A stretch of DNA of 43,818 nucleotides from an uncultured Ilumatobacter sp. GTDB lineage: Bacteria; Actinomycetota; Acidimicrobiia; Acidimicrobiales; Ilumatobacteraceae. How positions within the stretch are numbered: the stretch's first letter is position 1; each line of letters opens with the position of its first letter. Shown here in pieces: positions 35,821 to 43,818 of the stretch. The translations under genes were made by a program, and so were the position numbers. The DNA lies in assembly GCA_905182555.1 (NCBI GenBank), contig CAJJBX010000022.1, positions 1-43,818 on the forward strand. The letters are read 5' to 3'. The notes under the pieces were generated by a model. The model was not told the origin of the DNA and did no database searches. It saw only the letters and a list, made by a program, of their open reading frames with translations.

Positions 35821-35836
35821 TCGAACACACGTTCGA
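35821..35836 (-). promoter_or_regulatory. LexA (SOS) box upstream of imuA'
   Basis: TCGAACACACGTTCGA is a perfect match to the actinobacterial LexA operator TCGAAC-N4-GTTCGA and sits 12 bases before the imuA' start. It predicts DNA-damage induction of imuA'-imuB in step with dnaE2. Confidence 0.92.
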
Positions 35837-35987
35837 TATCGCAAGGCCGAATATCTCACCCGCCGGCGTGGCAGTGATCACGGTTCCGCGAAAAACCAGC
35901 GACCAAGCGCAACTCGAGTCGCTTGCTCCACGGAGCGCGCCGGCACGGCGTGCTGAACGTGCTCCTTAAAAACCGGAAATCAGACGA

Positions 35988-36452
35988 TTAACGGGAGTTC
36001 CACTTGGTGCGGGCGGCTCGCCCACGCTCAAGCAGATGCGGCGGAACCTTCTGAGCTTCAGCCGACAGTGCAACACCACCGGAGTCGCCACCCGAGTCGC
36101 CACCTGAGGCAACAGCGGCCGCTGGCTCATCGGGCTGCAACTCTTCGGGTGACGGCGGCTTGACACCCGGCTTCCAGTACGTGTGCAGGTCGCGAACGAG
36201 ATCCGCGAGGCCTACCGAGTCGTACCCTTTTTCGAGGTCGACCGTGATGATGTTGGCGTACACGTGCACACCTGCGACCTGGCCAGTGCCGAACAGGCGT
36301 CGTGCCAATTCGTCTGACGGCGTATTGCCATGTGCATCCAGGACCGAACGGAAACGCTCGTGCCCCTGCCCTGACAACGTGCGATTGATCTCGAAGCGCA
36401 CCACACCTGGAGTGGAACTCGGCTTCTCAGTGACGGCGACCAGCTGACCCAT
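35988..36452 (-). CDS. NifU N-terminal (Nfu-N) domain protein
   Basis: 154 residues. The N-terminal 95 residues show the Nfu/NifU N-terminal domain pattern: VRFEINRTLSGQGHERFRSV, LARRLFGTGQVAGVHVYANI, ITVDLEKGYDSVGLADLVRD and LHTYWKPG. The C-terminal part is a Gly-, Asp- and Ser-rich disordered stretch (GGDSGGDSGG repeat) followed by a basic end. The CxxC iron-sulfur domain of Nfu is missing, so it is not a full scaffold protein; a role in Fe-S metabolism is only suggested by the domain. ATG 36452. Confidence 0.82.
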   Translation of the reverse strand: MGQLVAVTEKPSSTPGVVRFEINRTLSGQGHERFRSVLDAHGNTPSDELARRLFGTGQVAGVHVYANIITVDLEKGYDSVGLADLVRDLHTYWKPGVKPPSPEELQPDEPAAAVASGGDSGGDSGGVALSAEAQKVPPHLLERGRAARTKWNSR

Positions 36453-36511
36453 ACGGCTGACAAGCTACACGGCCAAACCAGCGGCGCGCGTTTCCGAGGC
36501 AAGCATGCCGA

Positions 36512-37735
36512 TCAAACGAGCGCTTCGGCAAGAACCTGCGGGAACTCGCCAGGTGTGATCGCCATCACTGTGGCACCGAGCGCTGTGAGCGCTGCAGCGT
36601 TGGTGTAGTCGTGGGCAGGTGCGCCTTCGTCGCTGAGCGCCAACAGCACAATGACCCGCACGCCAGAGGTAACGAGTTCGGCGACCCGCTGATACATCAT
36701 CTCGGTGTTGCCACCTTCACAGAGATCCGAGATGAGGAACAGCACACTGTCCCGCGGACGCTCAATGAGCTGCTGACAGTAGCCCAGCGCATTGGCAATG
36801 TCGGTGCCTCCGCCAAGTTGCACCCCGAAGAGCACCTCGACCGGGTCGTGCAGGAACGGCGTGAGGTCGGTGATCAAGGTGTCAAAAGCAACGAACTGCG
36901 TTCGCAACGCCGGCAGTTGCGCCAGCACCCCACCGAACAGTGAAGCGTAGACAACGCTGTCGGCCATCGAACCAGACTGATCAACGGCGATGACGACATC
37001 TTTGGCGAGACTCCGCTGCCGTCGCCCGTGGCCGACGAGCCGTTCGGGAATGATCGTGCGATGTTCCGGCAACCAGTGTTTGAGGTTCGCTGCAATCGTG
37101 TGATTCCAGTCGATGTCGCCAGGGCGCGGGCGCGAGGTCCGAGCGCTTCGGGCCAGCGCCCCGCGAACCGCCTGACGGGTCTGGTCCACGAGCCGGGCTT
37201 CGATGTCGGCAAGTACCTGGGCGATGATCTGGCGTGCTGTAGCCCGCGTCTCGTCGGGCAGCATCTTGTTCAGCTCGACGAGCAGCGTCACCATGTGAAT
37301 ATCGGGTTCGACCGACTGCAACAGCTCGGGTTCGAGTAGCAGCTGTTTGAGGTCGAGCCGTTCGACCGCATCGCGCTGCATGATCTGGACGAGTGGCGTC
37401 GGGAAATACGTGCGAATGTCACCGAGCCAGCGCACGACGCCTGGCTTTGATCGCCCAAGCCCGCCGGCGCGCTTTCCACCGCCGCGTCGGCTGCGCGGCC
37501 CAGTGCCGTTTGCGTCGTCTCGGTCATAGAGCGCGCCAAGCGCAGCGTCGATCCGGCGATCGTCGCCGACCAGCGCCTGGCCACCACCTGAACCGTCGCT
37601 GGCGCCGTCCAGGCCATCCGCGCTACCGGCACTATCAGAACCGCCTGCGGCGCCATCATCCGAACCGCCTGCGTTTTCGGTGCTTTCGGTGCTTTCGGTG
37701 CTTTCGGCCGCGCGCTGGCGCGACTGTTCGTCGCT
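36512..37735 (-). CDS. VWA domain protein of the MoxR/SWIM/DUF5682 cluster (start unresolved)
   Basis: Partner of the MoxR AAA ATPase encoded upstream. Domain order: an N-terminal region (GDDRRIDAALGALYD, VVRWLGDIRTYFPT, VQIMQRDAVERLDLKQLLLEP), then the von Willebrand A domain with MIDAS motif VIAVDQSGSMADS, FVAFDTLITDLT, GVQLGGGTDIANAL and VLFLISDLCEGG. The frame is open upstream to a TAG at 37736-37738. The first in-frame start codon is GTG 37435, yet homology clearly extends upstream to at least 37570. That stretch also holds a Ser/Gly/Asp-rich linker with repeated TES triplets. The true start was probably lost by a frameshift or sits beyond the repeat at 37845. Likely function: metal-dependent binding of a client for the ATPase. 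Confidence 0.78.
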   Translation of the reverse strand, partial: SDEQSRQRAAESTESTESTENAGGSDDGAAGGSDSAGSADGLDGASDGSGGGQALVGDDRRIDAALGALYDRDDANGTGPRSRRGGGKRAGGLGRSKPGVVRWLGDIRTYFPTPLVQIMQRDAVERLDLKQLLLEPELLQSVEPDIHMVTLLVELNKMLPDETRATARQIIAQVLADIEARLVDQTRQAVRGALARSARTSRPRPGDIDWNHTIAANLKHWLPEHRTIIPERLVGHGRRQRSLAKDVVIAVDQSGSMADSVVYASLFGGVLAQLPALRTQFVAFDTLITDLTPFLHDPVEVLFGVQLGGGTDIANALGYCQQLIERPRDSVLFLISDLCEGGNTEMMYQRVAELVTSGVRVIVLLALSDEGAPAHDYTNAAALTALGATVMAITPGEFPQVLAEALV

Positions 37736-37844
37736 CTACGCGAACTCGACGCTCAGCGCGACGCCATGCACGCAGGAGAGGCGCGGGGTCTCGGCGGCGT
37801 CTCGGACGGCGGCTTCACCTTCGCCTTCACGGTCATCTCGATCA

Positions 37845-37968
37845 ATCTCGCTCCAGATCGAAAAGTACAGAGGAATCGCTCTTCAAATTTACGGCGCGCC
37901 TACTCCTACTACGGCCTCACCGCGACCTATCTCGCCCCAGATCGAAAAGTACAGAGGAATCGCTCTTC
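37845..37968. repeat. 40-bp direct repeat, two copies 84 bp apart
   Basis: Copies at 37845-37884 and 37929-37968 share 39 of 40 bases; the core is CCAGATCGAAAAGTACAGAG followed by GAATCGCTCTTC. The sequence is less GC-rich than its surroundings. The second copy overlaps the last codons of the DUF5682 gene. The spacing of 84 bases is a multiple of three. Read on the minus strand one frame gives RAIPLYFSIW in both copies. No known element matches. Confidence 0.75.
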
Positions 37969-40060
37969 CTGATCAAGCAGCAGCGCCATGATCTGTCGGC
38001 GCTCGGCTGCTTCGAAGGCCCCGAAAGTCCGACGAAGCAAGACAAAGACCGAGTCAAACTCGGCAGGTTTCAGCGACGACAGCCAACGATCCACGACACC
38101 GAGCAGGTCGGCATCATGCACCAGGACGGTGCCGGAGCCGGCGAGGAATCCCTCGATGAATGCAGCGCCAGTTGCTGGTGGCGTTCCGCCCGACAACGCC
38201 TGTCCCAGCCGCTGCTCGACATCGCGCGTGGTCCACGCGCCGCCGTCGTGCAGCAGCCGGGTCGCTCTGCCTTGCACCAGGCCGTGCCCAGAACGGGCTC
38301 CCGCCAACTGTGCAAGCACGTTGGGGAGGGCTTGATCTCGCGCCGGATGTGACAGGACGGCGAGCGCTGCCTGCACGCCAGTGAGCCGTTCGACCATCAC
38401 TGCTGCACCGTCGTCATCAAGCTGGCGACATGCCACGCCGACACCGGCGAGGATCCGTACGACAATCCCGTCAAACACAGAACGCATCGAGGACGCGTCG
38501 GTCTGGCGAACATCGCCATACCGCAGCGCGTTGGCCAGCGGCACCGCAGCGTCCATCAATTGGCCGACGTCGGGATCGGTCGCGGCACGCTCGGCGAACA
38601 GCACAACACACGGCTCGACAGCGTCGGCCAGGTCGCCGAACAGCGCCGACTCGAGCACTCCAACCAGATCAGCCAGGCCGCTCGCTAACCGACCACGTTC
38701 GATCAAACGGTTGGTCGCTGCCGACGCGACGGTCGTGCCGTAGCCCGACTGTTCGATCAGACGCACCGACAACTCGGGCTCCCAGGCGACACGCCACGTT
38801 TCACGGAAAGTGCCAGACGAGCCCCGCCCCTCCTCGGGCACGCCCCACGGCACACCAATGGCCAGCAGTCGATGCAACAGGTGCGACTTACGCAGCCCGG
38901 TCGGCGTGCGCAGATCGACTTCGACGGTACGCGTCGCAGCTTCGGGTTTAAGGCGAGCTGCTTTTTGTGCCTTCGCGAGGTCGCGGGCGAGCGGTACCTG
39001 CGGGGCCGATTCGGGCACCGACCCGAGTGCGTCGCCAACGACGAGTTCGTTGCGCACCACATCGAGGCCACCCATCACCGCATCAGCGGCATCGAGCACT
39101 TCGGCCAGCCCAGGGCGCGGCCGGTTGCGCATCGCTGCGAGCGTGTTGGCGAGTCGAGTGCCACCAATCAGGTGGTCGGGTGATGCCGCATGGCCGCGCG
39201 AGCGCAACACGTGTGCCGCGTCGACGAAGAATCGGGCGACCCCCGTCGGGGCCCGGATTGCGGAACATGTGGTCGTACCAGCCGGGGCTGCCCACCCCTG
39301 CGCCGTAGCCCGATGACTGTGTGAGCCTGCGATGAGTCCAGGGCACCCACGCTGCTGCGACCTTGACCTTGGCCATGCCGCGCAGCGTCGCTGCGTCGGC
39401 CTTGACCGGGTGCGCATCGAGGTCGAGCGCCGGTACGTGCCATGCACCACAGATCACAGCGATTGTTTCGTGCCCGTCTTTCTTCGCCACGCGAATCGCG
39501 CGCCGCATGTGGGCTTCTCGACGCTCTTCGCCCTGCGACGGAATCGTGCCGTGGCGCGCTGCGGTCATTGCTTCAGCAACCGCCGCGAAGGCAGGGGGCC
39601 CGTCACCGCGATGCTCGATGACGTCTTCCCACCACCGTTCCGGATCGTCGTCGCCGGCCGCTGCGGCGAGTGCGCGGAGCGGGTCGGGCGGCGCCCGGTC
39701 GACAACTGCATCCTTTGCCACGTCTTGGCCCAGCGTCGGGGCCTCGTCGCGAGCCGCATCGGCAAAGGTGTTGGTGAGTGGCAGGTCAATGGCGCGAACT
39801 TCGATGCCTCGCTCGTTCGCCCATGCAATGCCCTGCCACTCGGGGCTGAACGATGCAAACGGGGCAAAGATCGCCCGCGCCGGCTGAGCAACGACGTAGC
39901 CGAGCAGCGCAACCGGCGGAAGGAGTTCGGGGTGGCCAATCCACGACAGCGTCGACTGGACATCGGCCGGAGCCTCGACGAGGACAATCGACGGCTGGAT
40001 CACAGCGAGCGCAGCCAGCACCGACCGCGCCGATCCTGGCCCATGGTGGCGGATCCCCAG
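37927..40060 (-). pseudogene. DUF5682 family protein, frameshift at about 39240
   Basis: Large protein of unknown function that travels with MoxR, VWA, SWIM and DUF5691 genes. The N-terminus reads LLGIRHHGPGSARSVLAALA and IVLVEAPADVQ, the DUF5682 signature, near 40060-39950. The 5' end has no canonical start codon in that frame between the TGA at 40091-40093 and LLGIRHHGP, so an error there is likely. The frame continues to SPGWYDHMFRNPGPDGG, breaks at a run of five C (39240-39244), and resumes as VARFFVDAAHVLRSRGHAAS to EAAERRQIMALLLDQE at the end. The two pieces join into about 710 residues, the family length. A CGAWHVPAL motif lies mid-protein. Disruption looks like homopolymer miscounting. 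Confidence 0.78.
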
Positions 40061-40105
40061 TAGGTGAACAACAGGCGCAGTGGGTTCGTTTCACTTGCCC
40101 ACCGT

Positions 40106-41194
40106 TCACGAGTCGAGTGCGCGACACGCCTCGTAGAAATCGCCCCAGTCAGCACGGTCGGCCACGACGCCTTCGAGGTACTCACGCCATACGACAGCAT
40201 CGTTAACCGGGTCGCTGACGACGGCGCCGACGATGCCACCAGCAATGTCGGTGGCGCGCAGTTCACCATCACCGAAGTGCGCAGCCAGGGCGAGGCCGTT
40301 GGTGACCACCGAAATTGCCTCAGCGGTCGACAGCGTGCCTGTCGGGACCTTGAGGCTCGTCCGCTGGTCGGCAGTCATCCCCGAACGCAACTCACGGAAC
40401 ACGGTAACAACGCGCCTGATCTCGTCTTCGGCAGCAGGAACCTCGGGAAGCGCCAAAGCGACACCGAGCTCGGCAACACGTCGACTGACAATCGAGATTT
40501 CTTCTTCGGCCGTGGCGGGGAGCGGGAGCACGACAGTGTTGAAACGACGGCGCAACGCGCTCGACATGTCGTTCACGCCACGGTCTCGGTTGTTCGCCGT
40601 GGCGATCAGGTTGAAACCTCTGATCGCCGCGATTTCGCTGTCGAGTTCCGGCACGGGGAGCACCTTCTCTGACAGGACGGTGACCAGCGCGTCCTGAACT
40701 TCGGGCGGCATACGAGTGAGCTCTTCGACGCGCACGAGCGCGCCGCGCTGCATGCCTCGATACACCGGACCCGGCACAAGCGCCTCGCTTGATGGCCCCT
40801 CGGCGAGCAGGCGTGCATAGTTCCAGCCGTAGCGCAGCGTTTCTTCGGTGGTCCCGGCGGTTCCCTGGATCAACAGCGTTGAATCGCCGCTGATCGCCGC
40901 CGCGAGATGCTCGCTCACCCAGGTTTTTGCCGTTCCGGGCACGCCGAGCAGCAGCAAGGCCCGATCGGTAGCGAGCGTTGCCACAGCGATCTCGATGAGC
41001 CGCTGCTGGCCGACATACTTCGGCGAAATCACCGTGCCGTCGGCGAGCTCACCGCCAAGCAAGTACCGGACCACGGCCCACGGCGACATCTTCCAACCAG
41101 GTGGCCGAGGACGATCATCGTTTGCGCTCAATGCCGCCAGTTCGTGGGCGAACTGCTGCTCAGCGTGAGGCCGCAGGATTTCAGAATCGCTCAT
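40106..41194 (-). CDS. MoxR-type AAA+ ATPase
   Basis: AAA+ chaperone-like ATPase of the MoxR branch; with a VWA partner such ATPases remodel client proteins. Walker A GVPGTAKTWVSEHL, a Walker B-like ALVRVEELTRMPPEVQDALV with the acidic pair VEE in place of DE, sensor 1 LIATANNRDRGVNDMSSAL, and the arginine-finger region ALRRRFNTVVLPLP. 362 residues, right for the family. ATG 41194 (MSDSEILRPHAEQQF). It lies between the DUF5691 and DUF5682 genes in the cluster, with a small opposite-strand gene interposed on the upstream side. Confidence 0.92.
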   Translation of the reverse strand: MSDSEILRPHAEQQFAHELAALSANDDRPRPPGWKMSPWAVVRYLLGGELADGTVISPKYVGQQRLIEIAVATLATDRALLLLGVPGTAKTWVSEHLAAAISGDSTLLIQGTAGTTEETLRYGWNYARLLAEGPSSEALVPGPVYRGMQRGALVRVEELTRMPPEVQDALVTVLSEKVLPVPELDSEIAAIRGFNLIATANNRDRGVNDMSSALRRRFNTVVLPLPATAEEEISIVSRRVAELGVALALPEVPAAEDEIRRVVTVFRELRSGMTADQRTSLKVPTGTLSTAEAISVVTNGLALAAHFGDGELRATDIAGGIVGAVVSDPVNDAVVWREYLEGVVADRADWGDFYEACRALDS

Positions 41195-41274
41195 CGATAC
41201 CGACGTTAGTGATCTGTTGTCACAATGAGTACTGCAGGTGACCGATCACGCAGATCTGCTGCGACAATAGAGCG

Positions 41275-41649
41275 ATGTCTGCCATCAGCGCTCGGGGTGC
41301 GAAGAAACTTCAAGACGAACTCGAAAACTACGCGCTCTCGATGCCCGAGGCTTGGTTCGACACCCCTTGGGACGACGAACGCGTCACCAAAGTTCGCAAG
41401 AAGATCTTCGCAATCTACGGCAGCCAGGACCGTCCAAGCATCGGCGTCAGGCTCCAGGAGTCCCACGATGAAGCCACGGCGCTCGATGGCGCTGCCGCCA
41501 TGCAATACGACACTGGTTGGACCGACATCCCTATCACCGGGCTCGACGACAGCATGAGCGCGCGGCTGCACGATCTGATCGAAGAAAGCTTCCGGATCAT
41601 TGCGCCACAGGCCCTGATCGATCAGCTCGACGACGAACTCACCGACTGA
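41275..41649 (+). CDS. MmcQ/YjbR family protein
   Basis: 124 residues from ATG 41275. The pattern LENYALSMPEAWFDTPWDDE, VTKVRKKIFAIYGSQ, IGVRLQESHDEATAL and LHDLIEESFRIIAPQAL is the YjbR fold (CyaY-like DNA-binding or structural proteins of unknown function). The family S-x-P-x-A-W motif and the terminal I-E-E-S-F-R-x-I-A-P are both visible. It is on the opposite strand to the surrounding cluster and splits SWIM/DUF5691 from MoxR. Confidence 0.83.
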   Translation: MSAISARGAKKLQDELENYALSMPEAWFDTPWDDERVTKVRKKIFAIYGSQDRPSIGVRLQESHDEATALDGAAAMQYDTGWTDIPITGLDDSMSARLHDLIEESFRIIAPQALIDQLDDELTD

Positions 41650-41692
41650 ATTCCGGCCGAATTCCGGCTGAATTCCGGCTGAGCACCGGCTG
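41648..41692. repeat. 11-bp tandem repeat after the YjbR gene
   Basis: Three copies of GAATTCCGGC(C/T) plus a degenerate fourth (GAGCACCGGCT), beginning within the YjbR stop codon. Located between convergent genes; no strong hairpin. Confidence 0.75.
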
Positions 41693-41715
41693 AAATCGCG
41701 GCCTGGACCCGCGGA

Positions 41716-42515
41716 TCAGGTCGACAGTTCGTCGAGCATGCGATGCCGGGTCGTTGCCAGGTCGCCAAGCACGGTGGCGAGTCCGTAACCGGGTGAGACC
41801 GAGTCGACGGCATCCAAGATGTCAGCAATGTCGAGGAGTGCATCGGCCCGGACTCGAGCGAGCAGATTGATCAGCATGGCGCGATGCGGATGGCCAAGCG
41901 TGCCGTCTTCGAGCGACTGAGCAAGCACGCCACCGCTCTCGGCCCCCGGCCAATTCACCAGCTGCGCGAGTTCGGGTGCAATCGGCAGTTCTGGCAGCTC
42001 GGCAAGCGCCTCGGGTGTTGACCGTGGCATTCGGGTGGCGGGGCTGCGAGGTCGGGGAGACGCCCGACGAGCCAGCGACCGGTTGAGCCAGCGCCGACCA
42101 TGACGCGCGTGCGCCGCACCGGGTCCGAGCGGTGCCGGACCAGCATGGCGGGGCAGCAGTTCCGGCGCGATGCGCCAGCCTGCGGTCACGAGCGTCAGCA
42201 TCCATTCGTCTTCGAGCACAGGCCACGACACCGTGATGTGATTGCCCAGCGATCCACCGCAGCCGGCACACAGGGTCGCCGATCGTCACCATCGGGTATC
42301 GCCAACTCATCGAGCAGTGGCCCAGGGACGACGCCGGCGCGACGCACCGCTGTTGTTGCAGCAACCAGCGCGAGCATCCGTTCAGACGCTGAGGTCCGTG
42401 CGGTGTCAGCGACCAGGTCGGCAATGAGCTGAGGAGCCTCGGGCGGCTCGCGTCGGTCGGTACCGAGCAGTGCCGTGGTCACCAGCGCCTGCCAGTGGTC
42501 ATCAACTGACTTCAT
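41716..42515 (-). pseudogene. DUF5691 domain protein, several frameshifts
   Basis: Cluster partner of unknown function. ATG 42515 overlaps the SWIM gene stop as ATGA. It opens as MKSVDDHWQALVTTALLGTD and ASERMLALVAATTAVRRAG, the DUF5691 start. The frame then changes near 42230 to ITVSWPVLEDEWMLTLVTAG, again near 42140 to MLVRHRSDPVRRTRVMVGAG followed by STGRWLVGRLPDL, and back near 41990 to PEALAELPELPIAPELAQLV and the C-terminus. Each piece fits a consecutive part of the family (the G-x-x-G-R-W-L pattern is typical), so the underlying gene looks complete, about 265 residues, with at least three indels. Confidence 0.72.
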
Positions 42516-43818
42516 GCTGCGCTCACAAACGACGTGTTGGCGCGCGGACCAATGTCGACGGTGCGCTCCGGCAGGTGGATTGAAAGTGGCACGACTCCGT
42601 GCGGCGTCCACTCGACGGTGAGGTCAACTTCGCGGCCCTCCGACACTGCAAGCAGCATCGCAAGGCCTGCATCGAACTGGCGTGTGCCCGCATCGAGAAC
42701 CGGCAGGCTGCCGGTTGCATCGGCCAGCGCCCACACGCCGCCTGACCTGGCAAGACGTGCCCGGATCGTGACGGGGAGCCGATCGAGCCACGGCTCGCTA
42801 ACGAGCATCGAGCCCACCTCATCGCAGCCTTCGGCAATGGTGTGCGATGGCGGCGAAACCGGCTCGACCGGCAATGCGTATCGGGCACCGACGAGCGATC
42901 GCAGTGCGGGCCCGGGGTACCGGTGGATGTCGGCATGAACAGAGGTCCCCACCCTGAGCGACGCGTCGAGGCTCTGCTGGTAGGCAGCAAACGACAGACA
43001 GAGCGCCCATCTCCCCGACGACGTTCCACGCAACCAATGACGACGGACTTCGATGCGGTCCTCGCGCACGTCGCTCCGCCCGGCCACGATCCAGTGGTCG
43101 GTGTCGGGAACACCGGCAAGCACATCGGCTTGCTTGACCTGCCAGCCAACCGACGTGGCAACGGCATCAGCGAGCGGTCCGGGCAGCGAGCCGAGGTGGC
43201 GGCCGGCCTGGGAAAGCAGGTGGAGGAGCCCCTTTTCGGCGAGCACTTCGTCGTGTCAACCGGGCGATGCTCCAACGAGGCCGGCGAGGCGGCGGATGCG
43301 ATTGGCGAGGCTGCCGGCCTGGGCATCGACCAGCCGAGCGGCGAGATCGTCCCACGTTGCGTAACGGGCGAGCGACGGATCGGCCAGGCCGGTGCGGATC
43401 CGGTCGTCGAGCCAGCGATCGAGTTCTGACAGCCCGCCGTGCATCCGTTCGACACGATCGTTGCGAGCCGTGTTGCGATCGGGCTGTGGCACTGGTTGAG
43501 TCGGGTCGCTCTCGCCGATCGCATCTCCGGCCTCGACCGTTTCGGACGCTGCTGGTTCTGGCGCGGTCGATTCCGAAGCTGCATCGCTGCTTGCACCGTC
43601 GCCATCAGCGGAACGCGATGCCGTGGTCCGCCTGGCCGACCGACGATCAATCCAGGTACTGACATGTGCCGGTGGAGGCGTGTCGACGACCTGGTCACGG
43701 ACCCAGAGCAGCAACAGTGCCAGGGCATGTTTACAGGGCGTTTTGCGGCTCGGGCAGGTACACGTGAAGCCGACATGCTGATGGTCGACCATCGTGTCGT
43801 AGGGCTCAGATCCGCTCC
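42512..43818 (-). CDS. SWIM zinc-finger protein with an in-frame TGA at a Trp position (runs off right edge)
   Basis: The 5' end lies outside the window. The SWIM motif C-x-C-x6-C-x-H reads FTCTCPSRKTPCKHAL near 43760. Then follow an acidic Ser/Ala/Pro-rich linker, WLDDRIRTGLADPSLARYAT, and LVDAQAGSLANRIRRLAGLV. A TGA at 43256-43258 interrupts a single continuous frame: before it GASPG, after it HDEVLAEKGLLHLLSQAGRH. The family has Trp there (a G-W-x-x-x-L-L-E pattern), so TGG to TGA by one base explains it. The C-terminal half runs to the stop at 42512, overlapping DUF5691 as ATGA. Starts for a separate C-terminal protein would be GTG 43246. Function unknown; SWIM domains bind DNA or protein. 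Confidence 0.8.

Noticed and set aside
40061..40105. TGA at 40091-40093 upstream of DUF5682 as a recoded codon
   Set aside because: It lies before the conserved start of the protein, with no Cys expected there; a missing start or small indel is more likely.
43256..43258. Second selenocysteine codon (SWIM gene)
   Set aside because: The family has Trp, not Cys, at this position, so TGG to TGA is the simple reading.

Overview
The window is high-GC bacterial chromosome from an actinobacterium, most plausibly a marine or freshwater Acidimicrobiia relative. Pointers are the actinobacterial DUF3039 and DUF4031 proteins, the ImuA'/ImuB/DnaE2 mutasome with LexA boxes of the actinobacterial TCGAAC-N4-GTTCGA type, and the SWIM/DUF5691/MoxR/DUF5682/VWA gene set. 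No rRNA, tRNA, CRISPR, phage or IS element was seen. The organism call is inference; no marker gene settles it.

Layout. 1-9.7 kb: methylmalonyl-CoA mutase start, RidA protein, two EamA exporters, a class II aldolase, a TauD-like dioxygenase, a rhodanese-MoeB fusion, a sirtuin, release factor 3 and a DUF3048 surface protein. 10-12.3 kb: a hypothetical gene and leucyl aminopeptidase. 12.4-17.2 kb: an AapJQMP-type amino-acid ABC importer operon with a strong hairpin after the binding-protein gene. 17.3-21.9 kb: a likely co-transcribed minus-strand group of beta-carbonic anhydrase, an ArsC-like reductase and a heterodimeric ABC exporter. 22-28 kb: small metabolic and hypothetical genes (HD hydrolase, MFS, NUDIX, thioesterase, enolase-superfamily enzyme). 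28.2-35.9 kb: SOS mutagenesis genes dnaE2, imuB and imuA', with LexA boxes before dnaE2 and imuA', and a NUDIX gene and an atypical response regulator between them. 36-43.8 kb: a NifU-N protein, then the minus-strand set SWIM, DUF5691, MoxR, DUF5682 and VWA.

Most interesting: the ArsC-like gene (20952-21305) carries an in-frame TGA exactly at the catalytic Cys12 position. Arg60, Arg94 and Arg107 are all kept, and a hairpin fitting the bacterial SECIS pattern lies just downstream. It is a candidate selenocysteine arsenate reductase-like protein.

Quality warning. Three genes (tauD, DUF3048, aapJ) have an internal piece replaced by about 100-155 bp of lower-GC sequence encoding parts of proteobacterial LpxB, uracil-DNA glycosylase and probably glutamate synthase. 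At least seven genes carry frameshifts, some at homopolymers, and the SWIM gene has a TGA where the family has Trp. This looks like a metagenomic assembly with read-length chimeric patches and base errors, so the ArsC TGA must be checked against raw reads before it is believed.
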